A stretch of 11,269 bases of DNA from JAGTVG01 sp964389805 (GTDB lineage Bacteria > Bacteroidota > Bacteroidia > Cytophagales > Cyclobacteriaceae): contig CAYMFU010000101.1 in assembly GCA_964389805.1 (NCBI GenBank), forward strand, positions 1 through 11,269. The letters are read 5' to 3'. The position numbers were made by a program, and so were the translations under genes. Shown here piece after piece: positions 1 through 7,734 of this stretch (positions within the stretch are counted from its first letter, which is position 1; every line of letters begins with the position of its first letter). A model generated the notes under the pieces. It made no database searches. It had not been told where the DNA came from and saw only the letters and a list, made by a program, of their open reading frames with translations.

Positions 1-54
1 TCAAATTTAATCATTTCAGTTTCTTTTTATCAATGAAGTTTAAAAATTTTATAC

Positions 55-64
55 TATCTTTTCG
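55..64 (+). promoter_or_regulatory. Candidate -7 promoter element upstream of the symporter gene
   Basis: TATCTTTTCG lies about 28 bases before the ATG at 92 and resembles the Bacteroidota -7 consensus TAnnTTTG, with the last G replaced by T. The region 19 bases upstream has no convincing TTTG (-33) element. It is a weak call resting on position and partial match only. Confidence 0.25.
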
Positions 65-91
65 AAATTTTTAATTTAACCGCATAATACG

Positions 92-1957
92 ATGGTACTT
101 AATACTTTAGATTGGTCTATTGTTTTTATATTTTTTATAATCGTTCTTTCCATTGGATGGATTGCTTCAAGGACTGCCGGGAAAGATACTTCTGAGTTCT
201 TCTTAGGAGGACGTGGGATGCCCTGGTGGCTATTAGGGATCTCGATGGTTGCATGTACTTTTTCAGCTGACACCCCAAACCTTGTTACAGGCATGGTCAG
301 GGAAAACGGGGTAGCCAAAAACTGGGCCTGGTGGGCATTCCTGATTACAGGAATGGTAACTGTTTTCATATATGCAAAGCTTTGGAGAAGGTCTAATGTT
401 ATGACGGACCTCGAATTTTATGAAAAACGCTATGGTGGGAAGGCTGCCGCTTTCCTCAGAGGATTCAGGTCAGTTTACCTTGGATTATTCTTCAACGTAT
501 TGATCATGGGGACTGTGACACTTGCAGCTATTAAAATTGGAGCAGTTATGTTAAATCTCCAGCCATGGCAAACTGTACTTGGCGCTTCTATTGTGGTGGT
601 TATTTATTCCTCACTTGGTGGACTTAAAGGAGTAATTTGGGCTGATTTTTTCCAGTATTCGATAGCCATGTTTGGCGCAGTACTAGCTGCTGTCGTAGCT
701 ATACAACAGCCGGAAATAGGCAGTCTGAAAGGCCTTTTAACGAATCCGGTATTGCTTGAGAAGATATCGTTTGTTCCTGATTTTACCGATGCATCGGTTT
801 ATGTGCCTTTACTCATCATACCTGTTGCGGTACAATGGTGGGCAGTGTGGTATCCGGGAGCTGAACCTGGGGGAGGAGGATATATCGCACAAAGAATGCT
901 GGCTGCAAAAAATGAGAAAAATGCTATAGGTGCTACTCTGCTATTCAATTTTGCGCATTATGCTTTAAGGCCCTGGCCATGGATCATCGTAGCGCTGGCA
1001 TCTATTGTTATCTATCCGGATCTAGCAAGCATTAAAGCAGAATTCCCTGCCATAACAAATGAGTATCTTAAGGATGATGTTGCATATCCGGTTATGCTAT
1101 CGAAACTCAGTCCGGGTTGGCTTGGCTTGGTGGTTGCTTCAATCATAGCTGCCTATATGTCAACGATAGGCACACACCTTAACTGGGGTTCCTCATATCT
1201 TGTCAACGATTTTTATAAAAGATTTATAAATCCCGAAGGAACTGAGAAAAATATGGTGATGGTAGGCAGGATTTCAACAGTAATACTTATGATACTGGCT
1301 GGTTTGCTTTCCTTGTTCTTCCTGGAAGACGCAACACAGGCCTTTAATATCTTATTACTTTCGGGAGCGGGATCAGGATTGATCTATCTATTAAGATGGT
1401 TCTGGTGGCGAATTAATGCCTGGACAGAGTTGGTGGCTATGGTATTGGCTACAGTGAATGCAGTGATTCTGGTTTTCTGGATAAATGACCTCTGGCTGGC
1501 AGATACGTTTAGCAGCATTTATCCGCTACCTGCAGATTACGCTTCAATGGGCGAAAAAGCACTGTCGGGCACCGTATTTCCTATTAAGTTGATAGTAGCC
1601 GTTGTAGCTACTACTATTGCATGGGTATTGACTACTTATATCACCAAACCTGAAAATGTACAGACATTGAGGGACTTCTACAGGTTGACCCTTCCTGGGG
1701 GGCCTGGTTGGAAAAAGGTCGTTGATGAAGCCCGTGCAGATGGTGATATGATCGATGAGAAGGTCCACGGACAACCCTGGGAGATGCCAATACAGATCTT
1801 ACTGGTGTTTATAGGCTGTATTGTGATCTATTCAAGCCTTTTTGCCATAGGGAATATATTGTATGGAAATACACTGAATGCAGTTATATTATTTGTAGTT
1901 GCCATAGCGGGTACGTATTTTCTGTTTAAATCGTTGCATAAGCTCAGAGCTAATTAA
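92..1957 (+). CDS. Sodium:solute symporter family (SSS/SSF) transporter
   Basis: This is a 621-residue inner-membrane protein of the SSS family, which couples inward sodium flow to uptake of a small solute such as a sugar, amino acid or carboxylate. Hydrophobic helices run from residues 8-24 almost to the end, with about 13 or more segments, as expected for a LeuT-fold SSS protein. The region GGLKGVIWADFFQ (176-188) matches the family's first signature. Residues 353-379, with MSTIG and a following NDFY, match the TM8 region, where Ser357 and Thr358 align with the serines of the Na2 sodium site in vSGLT. An acidic hydrophilic loop (about 520-562) precedes two final helices. The ATG at 92 is chosen because the N-terminal helix starts right after it. 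A strong terminator follows the stop. The substrate cannot be told: no catabolic genes adjoin it, and the family is too varied for assignment by homology. Confidence 0.95.
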   Translation: MVLNTLDWSIVFIFFIIVLSIGWIASRTAGKDTSEFFLGGRGMPWWLLGISMVACTFSADTPNLVTGMVRENGVAKNWAWWAFLITGMVTVFIYAKLWRRSNVMTDLEFYEKRYGGKAAAFLRGFRSVYLGLFFNVLIMGTVTLAAIKIGAVMLNLQPWQTVLGASIVVVIYSSLGGLKGVIWADFFQYSIAMFGAVLAAVVAIQQPEIGSLKGLLTNPVLLEKISFVPDFTDASVYVPLLIIPVAVQWWAVWYPGAEPGGGGYIAQRMLAAKNEKNAIGATLLFNFAHYALRPWPWIIVALASIVIYPDLASIKAEFPAITNEYLKDDVAYPVMLSKLSPGWLGLVVASIIAAYMSTIGTHLNWGSSYLVNDFYKRFINPEGTEKNMVMVGRISTVILMILAGLLSLFFLEDATQAFNILLLSGAGSGLIYLLRWFWWRINAWTELVAMVLATVNAVILVFWINDLWLADTFSSIYPLPADYASMGEKALSGTVFPIKLIVAVVATTIAWVLTTYITKPENVQTLRDFYRLTLPGGPGWKKVVDEARADGDMIDEKVHGQPWEMPIQILLVFIGCIVIYSSLFAIGNILYGNTLNAVILFVVAIAGTYFLFKSLHKLRAN

Positions 1958-1979
1958 AAATTATAAAAATAAAATTAAG

Positions 1980-2010
1980 CCACCTTTCAGTTTTGAGAGG
2001 TGGTTTTTTT
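1980..2010 (+). terminator. Rho-independent terminator after the symporter gene
   Basis: A 10-bp stem (CCACCTTTCA at 1980-1989 pairing with TGAGAGGTGG at 1994-2003, one G-U wobble) closes a GTTT loop and is followed directly by seven T residues (2004-2010). It starts 22 bases after the symporter stop and lies before the next gene, so that gene is probably transcribed separately. Confidence 0.9.
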
Positions 2011-2018
2011 ATTTTCGC
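2010..2018 (+). promoter_or_regulatory. Candidate -7 promoter element of the nucleotidyltransferase gene
   Basis: TATTTTCGC, 18 bases before the ATG at 2036, matches TAnnTTTG with one change (the third T of TTTG is C). It begins in the terminator's T-tract, so a promoter here would overlap the end of the previous unit. No TTTG is seen at the expected 19-base distance, so this is tentative. Confidence 0.3.
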
Positions 2019-2035
2019 TAAAAACTTATTTATCT

Positions 2036-2929
2036 ATGGATTTAACATTAGTAATTATGGCTGCTGGTATTGGCAGCAGATATGGGGGAGTTAAACAGCT
2101 TGATGGGATTGGACCATCAGGAGAAACCATTATGGATTACTCCATATTCGACGCGATTGATGCCGGATATACCAAGGTAGTGTTTATTATACGAAAAGAA
2201 CTCCAGGAAGCTTTTGACAATCATTACAAAGAGCGTTTTAAGGGAAAGATCGATTTTGAATTTGTTTACCAGGATGAGTTTAAAAAATATGAAGATAACT
2301 ATGCCATAGACAGAACGAAACCCTGGGGAACGGGCCATGCCATGTTATCTGTACAACATGCCGTCAATACACCATTTGCTATTATTAATGCTGATGACTT
2401 TTATGGCAGAAGCGCATTTTTCTCGATGTCCGAAGCTTTAGCGGAAAATCAAGACATGGACCAATTATTCCTTCTGGGTTACAAGTTAAATAATACTTTA
2501 TCCGATCATGGAACAGTTTCAAGGGGTCTTTGTCATGTGAACGATGATAAATACCTGGTGGATGTGAAGGAACTCACTAAGATTGGCAAAAAGGAGGGCG
2601 GCATATTTTATGAAGAAGAGGATGGATTGTTTCCCCTTAAACCAGATGATCTGGTCTCTATGAATTTCTGGGGTTTTATGCCAAACATATTTAATGATCT
2701 GGACGGGACTTTTAAGAATTTTATAGATGAAAATCATAATAATCCCAAAGCTGAATTTTATATACCTTCCTTTGTGGATATTATGTTAAAAGCAGGGAAG
2801 TTAAAAGTTAAAGTATTGAGTACGGATGAACAATGGCTGGGTGTTACTTACAGGGAGGATAAGCCTATTGTTACCGGAGGGATTGCAGACCTGGTTGATA
2901 AAGGAATATATCCAAAGCGGATAAGCTAG
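2036..2929 (+). CDS. Nucleotidyltransferase family protein (sugar-phosphate nucleotidyltransferase-like)
   Basis: This is a 297-residue cytosolic protein of the NTP-transferase (GT-A-like Rossmann) superfamily, whose members join a sugar-1-phosphate or similar phosphate to a nucleotide. The N-terminal motif AAGIGSRYGGVK (9-20) is the nucleotide-binding signature with its conserved Gly, Arg and Lys. WGTGHA (97-102) matches the second nucleotide-contact loop. NADDFYG (118-124) carries the metal-binding aspartates. Near the C-terminus, WLGVTYREDKP (267-277) is typical of this stand-alone subfamily. I chose the ATG at 2036 because the fold begins immediately after it. An in-frame GTG at 2000 lies inside the upstream terminator stem and would add 12 residues foreign to the family. 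Relatives often sit beside a sugar or choline kinase-type phosphotransferase, but none is visible here. The specific nucleotide and sugar are not readable from the sequence. Confidence 0.88.
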   Translation: MDLTLVIMAAGIGSRYGGVKQLDGIGPSGETIMDYSIFDAIDAGYTKVVFIIRKELQEAFDNHYKERFKGKIDFEFVYQDEFKKYEDNYAIDRTKPWGTGHAMLSVQHAVNTPFAIINADDFYGRSAFFSMSEALAENQDMDQLFLLGYKLNNTLSDHGTVSRGLCHVNDDKYLVDVKELTKIGKKEGGIFYEEEDGLFPLKPDDLVSMNFWGFMPNIFNDLDGTFKNFIDENHNNPKAEFYIPSFVDIMLKAGKLKVKVLSTDEQWLGVTYREDKPIVTGGIADLVDKGIYPKRIS

Positions 2930-2955
2930 TGATTTTTATTTCCTGACAATATTTT

Positions 2956-2963
2956 TACCTTGC
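2956..2963 (+). promoter_or_regulatory. Candidate -7 promoter element of the multiheme cytochrome gene
   Basis: TACCTTGC lies 32 bases before the preferred ATG at 2996 and resembles TAnnTTTG lacking one T. A TTTT sits 19 bases upstream at 2933-2936, a partial match to the -33 TTTG. With only 60 bases between the genes, read-through from the nucleotidyltransferase is equally possible. Confidence 0.3.
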
Positions 2964-2989
2964 TTATTCATTTATTTTTAATCTAAGAT

Positions 2990-5299
2990 GTGCAAATGGG
3001 CAATTTTTCAGGATCGAGCAAGAGGTCTTATGCATGGATCATTATAGTTTTGATCTCTATTCAGGCTTTTTTATTGTTTCAGCAATGCGAGCGAAGGACC
3101 GAGCCTGTGGAAATGGTTGTCGAGGATCCCTTTCAGCCGGAAGTAGCTAAGGCTTTGCCAGACAGCCAGTATGCCGGTACTGAATCCTGTATTGAATGCC
3201 ATGAGAAGGAATATAATGAATGGCTTGGATCGCATCACGATGAATCCATGATGGTTGCCAGTGACAGCAGTATTAAGGGCGATTTCAGCGATGTTACCTT
3301 TTTCAAAAATGGTGTTTATACCAGGTTTTATAAAAAAGAAGAAACCTATATGGTCAATACCGAGGGCAATGATGGAGAATACCATGATTATGAGATCCTC
3401 TATACATTTGGTACAGAACCGTTGCAACAATATATTGTTGAATTTCCCCGGGGAAGGTATCAATGCCTGAGAATAGCCTGGGATACTGACTCGAGTAAGT
3501 GGTTTGACCTGTATCCGGATTTCACCATTTCAAATAAGGAATGGATACACTGGACAGGTGGTGGAATGAACTGGAATACCGCCTGTGCCGATTGTCATTC
3601 TACAAATCTCAGGAAGGACTATATCAATGAACCGGATTCATTCAATACCCAGTTTACTATAATCAATGTCAGTTGCGAGGCATGTCATGGCCCCTCTAAA
3701 GCACACAATGATTTCATTAATTCTGATCTTTATGATGAATCGGATGCCTATGATGCCTATCAACATTTATTTTTAACAAGAAGGGATTCTTCGGAGCAAC
3801 AAATCGACCAATGTGCCCGCTGCCATTCAAGAAGGGTTCAATTTACTGAAGCATATAATCATGATGGATTGTTTGAAGATCATTACATGGGCGAGATCCT
3901 TGCTGATCACCTCTATTTCCCTGACGGTCAGATCCTGGAGGAGGATTATGTGTATAGCTCTTTCGTGCAGACTAAGATGTATCATAATGACGTAAAATGC
4001 TCCAACTGTCATAATCCTCATACTACAAAATTAAAATACGAAGGGAATAAACTTTGCCTTCAATGTCATGAGGTCGAGAAATACGATGTTTATGAACACC
4101 ATTTTCACGAGATGAATACTGAGGCTGCCTTGTGCATTAACTGCCATATGGATGGCAGGTATTATATGGTGAACGATTATCGCCGGGATCATAGCTTCAG
4201 GGCTCCCAGGCCCGATCTGTCAGTAGAATATGGCGTGCCTAATGCCTGCATAAGTTGTCATACCGACAGCACCGATCAATGGGCCAGCGACTGGGTGGTT
4301 GAATGGTATGGTCCGGAAAGGATTAAAAATTATGCGGATGTGTTGTGTTTGGGAAGCACAAGAACAGAAGAAGCGGTTCCGGACCTGGTCAGGCTTATAA
4401 ATGACAAAACACAACCAGCCATTGCCAGAGCTACTGCCGTATGGTATCTGGGATTTATTGATACAGAACTATCCAATCGAACCATTTTCAATGCAGCGGG
4501 TGACCCTGCGCCTCAGGTAAGGTATATAGTAGCCGAAGTAATGCAATCTTTTCCTGCAGAGATCCGTTACCAGTATCTTGCACCTCTGCTCAAAGATCCG
4601 TATAGATCAGTCAGAACCATGGCCCTGGATGCTTTAACAGACATTCCTATGACCCAGTTCAGTGAAGACTTACGTCAAGCTTATCTGAAAGTCCTACCTG
4701 AGTATAAGGCCATGCTTGATATGCGTGCCGATTTTACAGGCGGCCAGGCAATGATTGCCAGGTTTAATGAACGCCAGGGCAGGCCAGAGGCTGCTGAGAC
4801 TGCTTTGAAAAAAGCTGTAAGATTTGATACCCTTTTTAATGTTGGGCGTATTAATTTAGCCCATTTGTACCATAACCAGGGTAAAAATCAGGAAGCGATC
4901 GATTTATTCAAGCTGGTGATAAAAATGGAACCACAGTATGACCCTGCCTATTATTCTCTGGGATTATTGTATGCTGAAACAGGAGATATTGAATCGGCAA
5001 TCAATTACCTTTCAAGAGCCATCAATGTCAACCCAAATAACCTGAGGGCATATTACAATCTTGGTCTTGCATATCAGCAAAACGGAGACATCAAACAAGC
5101 GGAAAGTATTTTTCTGAAAGGACTGGGAATTAATCCGAATGATATCGATATTACCTACGCAGTGGTAATTCTATATGTCCAGCAAGGATCTTTTGCGAAG
5201 GCCAATTCGTATATGCCACTTTTAAAATCCACTTTTCCAAATGAACCGAACATTATTGAATTGGGAAAGCATATTGAGCAGGGTTTGAATGCCAATTAG
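2990..5299 (+). CDS. Octaheme c-type cytochrome with HEAT and TPR repeats
   Basis: This is a membrane-anchored or exported 769-residue protein with eight CXXCH heme sites. Their first Cys residues are at 67, 199, 229, 275, 337, 356, 382 and 420. A basic stretch and hydrophobic helix (about 11-31) form a signal peptide or anchor. The following Cys33 lacks a proper lipobox, so a lipoprotein is unlikely. The heme region resembles the cytochrome c554-type multiheme family, including the GSHHD segment after heme 1 and the MVNDYRRDHSF region after heme 7. Residues about 465-553 form three HEAT-like helical repeats. About 587-751 hold five TPRs, an interaction module expected to bind a partner protein. 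The likely role is periplasmic electron transfer, donor and acceptor unknown. Translation could start at GTG 2990 or ATG 2996; the ATG removes only two residues. c-type heme attachment requires a cytochrome c maturation system, which is not in this window. Confidence 0.92.
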   Translation: MQMGNFSGSSKRSYAWIIIVLISIQAFLLFQQCERRTEPVEMVVEDPFQPEVAKALPDSQYAGTESCIECHEKEYNEWLGSHHDESMMVASDSSIKGDFSDVTFFKNGVYTRFYKKEETYMVNTEGNDGEYHDYEILYTFGTEPLQQYIVEFPRGRYQCLRIAWDTDSSKWFDLYPDFTISNKEWIHWTGGGMNWNTACADCHSTNLRKDYINEPDSFNTQFTIINVSCEACHGPSKAHNDFINSDLYDESDAYDAYQHLFLTRRDSSEQQIDQCARCHSRRVQFTEAYNHDGLFEDHYMGEILADHLYFPDGQILEEDYVYSSFVQTKMYHNDVKCSNCHNPHTTKLKYEGNKLCLQCHEVEKYDVYEHHFHEMNTEAALCINCHMDGRYYMVNDYRRDHSFRAPRPDLSVEYGVPNACISCHTDSTDQWASDWVVEWYGPERIKNYADVLCLGSTRTEEAVPDLVRLINDKTQPAIARATAVWYLGFIDTELSNRTIFNAAGDPAPQVRYIVAEVMQSFPAEIRYQYLAPLLKDPYRSVRTMALDALTDIPMTQFSEDLRQAYLKVLPEYKAMLDMRADFTGGQAMIARFNERQGRPEAAETALKKAVRFDTLFNVGRINLAHLYHNQGKNQEAIDLFKLVIKMEPQYDPAYYSLGLLYAETGDIESAINYLSRAINVNPNNLRAYYNLGLAYQQNGDIKQAESIFLKGLGINPNDIDITYAVVILYVQQGSFAKANSYMPLLKSTFPNEPNIIELGKHIEQGLNAN

Positions 5300-5380
5300 A
5301 ATAATGATTTAAATATCAATAATAGAATAAATCAGGTTCCGGGCCCGCTTTTTACAGGTATCTGAAGAATATTTATAGCG

Positions 5381-5411
5381 TTTGAAATGAAAATGGGATT
5401 TTATATATTGC
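5381..5411 (+). promoter_or_regulatory. Candidate Bacteroidota-type promoter of the acyltransferase gene
   Basis: TTTG at 5381-5384 is followed by exactly 19 bases and then TATATTGC at 5404-5411. This matches the Bacteroidota primary-sigma layout TTTG-N19-TAnnTTTG, with a -7 box one T short. It lies 38 bases before the ATG at 5450, in the 150-base gap after the cytochrome gene. Both elements sit at canonical spacing, so this is the best-supported promoter in the window. Confidence 0.45.
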
Positions 5412-5449
5412 GCAACAATGAATTGGATGGATAAAAATTACCAGGGTTG

Positions 5450-6184
5450 ATGAAAAAGATATTTGTTATCCTCTATCAGTTATATAAATGGTTGTTTCTC
5501 TTGCCTTTTTTCCTCGTCAATTCCGTATTTTTTGGAATAATCGCGGTTATATTTTCTTTACTAACAAGTGAGAAAACACGCAATTTCATAGGAGTAATGT
5601 GGGCGAATTTAAACTGTATTCTAACACCAGTTATTGTAAAAGTAAAAGGAAGAGAAAATATTGATCCTAAACAATCGTATGTGATCGTTGTAAATCATCA
5701 AAGTGCGTATGACATTATTATATTATACGCCCGGTTGGGCATCTATTTTAAATGGCTGATGAAGAAAGAGATCAGAAAGATCCCCGGTATAGGTTTTGGA
5801 AGTCAGGCTATTGGCCACATTCTTATAGACAGGGCAGGCACCAAGGCAGCTATTGAAACCATTAATTCGGCAAAATCAAAGATTAAAGATGGAACTTCCA
5901 TGCTAATTTTTCCAGAAGGCACTCGAAGCAGGACAAATGATATGCTGCCATTTAAAAAAGGGGCTTTCTGGTTTGCTTTTGACCTGAACCTGCCAATCCT
6001 TCCGGTAACCATTAACGGGACCAGGGAAATCCTTCCCTCCGAGACCATGAACCTGTTGCCCGGTAAAGCTGAGATCATAATTCATCCACCCATTAATATA
6101 AATAATTATTCAAAAGACAATATGGCGGATCTGATTGAGAAAACCAGAAATATGATCTATAGTGGAATGAAAAAATCCCGATAA
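5450..6184 (+). CDS. plsC: 1-acyl-sn-glycerol-3-phosphate acyltransferase (PlsC/AGPAT family)
   Basis: This 244-residue inner-membrane enzyme is predicted to transfer an acyl chain to the sn-2 position of lysophosphatidic acid, making phosphatidic acid for phospholipid synthesis. All four family blocks are present: the catalytic NHQSAYD (His83-X4-Asp88); the block with Asp127-Arg128 after GHILI; the glycerol-phosphate-binding FPEGTRSR (154-161); and LPVTING (184-190) around Pro185. Hydrophobic residues 9-38 form one or two membrane helices at the N-terminus. The length is normal for the family. The ATG at 5450 is preferred over an adjoining in-frame TTG at 5447. The stop lies 40 bases from the convergent propeller gene's stop. 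A role in acylating another lysolipid (for example ornithine lipid synthesis) cannot be excluded, since paralogues share these motifs. Confidence 0.93.
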   Translation: MKKIFVILYQLYKWLFLLPFFLVNSVFFGIIAVIFSLLTSEKTRNFIGVMWANLNCILTPVIVKVKGRENIDPKQSYVIVVNHQSAYDIIILYARLGIYFKWLMKKEIRKIPGIGFGSQAIGHILIDRAGTKAAIETINSAKSKIKDGTSMLIFPEGTRSRTNDMLPFKKGAFWFAFDLNLPILPVTINGTREILPSETMNLLPGKAEIIIHPPININNYSKDNMADLIEKTRNMIYSGMKKSR

Positions 6185-6220
6185 GAAGAAGCTACCGGGA
6201 TAAGGTATTCAGATTTTTTT
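6175..6220 (+). terminator. Possible terminator between convergent genes
   Basis: ATCCCG (6175-6180), overlapping the end of the acyltransferase gene, pairs with CGGGAT (6196-6201) across a 15-base loop. A run of seven T residues follows at 6214-6220. The large loop and the 12-base distance from stem to T-run make it a weak intrinsic terminator, though its position between convergent stops is right. Confidence 0.35.
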
Positions 6221-6224
6221 CAGT

Positions 6225-7721
6225 TTAGTATGTGTAACTGACAAAGGCAATTTCCTTACTGTCAGGAGACCAGGAGGGTACGTTTATTGTTCCCTGGCCG
6301 CCGTAAAGGTGTGCGATAGCCTTTATGTCGCCTCCATCAGCCGGCATAAGCCTGAGCATTACATTTTTGTTGGGCGGGTGGTCGCCTGGATCCACAGGAT
6401 CCACGTATGAAATAAATGCTATCCATTTTCCATCGGGAGAGGGGTGGGGGAACCAGTTCTGGTAGTCATCAGAAGTAAGTTGTTCCTGTTCAGTTCCATC
6501 AGTTTTCATTCTCCAGATCTGCATGGTTCCTGATTGACATGAGTTAAAATAAATATATTTCCCATCCAGACTATAGTCCGGCCCATCATCCAGGCAGTTG
6601 GAAGATGTTAATCGCGTTTCCTTGCCGCCATTTCTTTTTATTTCATAAATATCGTAATGCTCACTGATCTCCCTGCCGCCGACAAATGCTAGTTTCTTGC
6701 TGTCAGCCGCCCATCCATGCCAGTAGGAAGGACCTTGTTCAGTGACCAGTTTAGGCTTGCCTCCCTCGTAGGGGATTACATATACACGGCTTCCGGTACC
6801 CTGGTCACCATTACTGGCAGCAATCCATTTTCCATCGGGAGAGATCCCATGATCATTGTTAAGATTACCGAGTTCTCCTGTTTCGATCATTGCAGGTTCT
6901 CCTCCAGAAACCGGTATTTTATAAAGCTTCCCGCCTCCGTTAAATATTAATTCTGGTTCTGTGAATGACCAGTTGGGTGCTTCAAAAAGATTATCCTTAG
7001 CATAAATTTTACGTCGATTCAATGACTCCAGATTCAGAATTTCCAGCCTGCTGCTGACGCCCTCACGGGAATTCTCTTTTCCGGCCTGAGCAGGTACGGA
7101 TATTCTAACGTTGTTGAAGATGATCTGTTGAAAGTTATATTCATTATGTGAACAGACAAATAATCCTGCATAGACACTGCCGCTCATGTCCATCGTAAAC
7201 TCGCCGACTTTCTCTAATACCTCCCCATCTTTGGCCACTTTCATGGTAAAAGTATCTCCTTTTCTTTCCAATTGTATAATATTCGGACCTTCAACCGAGG
7301 ATCTGATTTCAGACATTTCCCCATTGATCTTCTCGCGGTATTGTAATGCGCCCAATCCATCACCATGAACAGTTACAGAAACATGCGGCGCATTCGGATC
7401 CAGTCCCTGGCGGATCATCCAACCCCCTTTACGATGCGGTTCCGGATTGTCTCCTATGAATTTCATTTTAGCATATAAGATAAAATCCCCTTCCATGATC
7501 CTCCATAAATAATGAAACTCATCAGAATTAAACCAGATATTTTCTCCGGATCCTCCAACAAGATATTCATCGGTATCCTTATCATAAGCAACTGAACCAT
7601 CGATTTTCACATCCCCTATATCCGATTGCCCATCAAAAATGCCATAAACAGATAGTTGTGCCATAGTAGAGTTTATTGTTATGAGGGTAACAAAGCTTAT
7701 TAATAGTGAAATTCTACTCAT
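6225..7721 (-). CDS. Secreted TolB-like beta-propeller (PD40) protein with an N-terminal lamin-G-like (DUF1349-type) domain
   Basis: The preferred start, ATG at 7721, gives 498 residues with a Sec signal peptide (about 1-21, ending in TMAQ), so the protein is predicted periplasmic. Residues about 25-210 look like a concanavalin/laminin-G-type sandwich of the DUF1349 kind, including GGWMIRQGLDPNAPHV (99-114). Residues about 240-498 carry PD40/WD40-like blades, each with a core such as SPDGKWIA. Cores lie near 249, 292, 336, 382, 426 and 483, giving about six blades as in the TolB propeller. An upstream in-frame ATG at 7757 would overlap the previous gene and put 12 residues before the signal peptide, so I rejected it. 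Such proteins are often labelled TolB or 'biopolymer transporter TolR', but there is no Tol-Pal context here. The gene follows the isomerase-like gene by 13 bases on the same strand, so the two are probably cotranscribed. A binding or sensing role for carbohydrate is inference; no catalytic residues are recognised. Confidence 0.85.
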   Translation of the reverse strand: MSRISLLISFVTLITINSTMAQLSVYGIFDGQSDIGDVKIDGSVAYDKDTDEYLVGGSGENIWFNSDEFHYLWRIMEGDFILYAKMKFIGDNPEPHRKGGWMIRQGLDPNAPHVSVTVHGDGLGALQYREKINGEMSEIRSSVEGPNIIQLERKGDTFTMKVAKDGEVLEKVGEFTMDMSGSVYAGLFVCSHNEYNFQQIIFNNVRISVPAQAGKENSREGVSSRLEILNLESLNRRKIYAKDNLFEAPNWSFTEPELIFNGGGKLYKIPVSGGEPAMIETGELGNLNNDHGISPDGKWIAASNGDQGTGSRVYVIPYEGGKPKLVTEQGPSYWHGWAADSKKLAFVGGREISEHYDIYEIKRNGGKETRLTSSNCLDDGPDYSLDGKYIYFNSCQSGTMQIWRMKTDGTEQEQLTSDDYQNWFPHPSPDGKWIAFISYVDPVDPGDHPPNKNVMLRLMPADGGDIKAIAHLYGGQGTINVPSWSPDSKEIAFVSYTY

Positions 7722-7734
7722 AGTATTTTTGTAT

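Noticed and set aside
2000..2035. In-frame GTG start extending the nucleotidyltransferase by 12 residues
   Set aside because: It lies in the 3' arm of the terminator hairpin, and the extra residues precede the conserved N-terminal motif of the family, which begins right after the ATG at 2036.
2988..2990. ATG at 2988 as the start of the cytochrome
   Set aside because: It is in a different frame, which closes at a TAG about 20 codons later; the cytochrome frame begins at GTG 2990 or ATG 2996.
3071..3463. 130-residue ORF on the - strand inside the cytochrome gene
   Set aside because: It lies wholly opposite a strongly supported coding region and its translation has no family features; it is a shadow of that gene.
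5335..5355. GC-rich CCGGGCCCG stretch followed by a T-run as a terminator for the cytochrome gene
   Set aside because: The palindrome leaves almost no loop and no longer stem can be formed around it.
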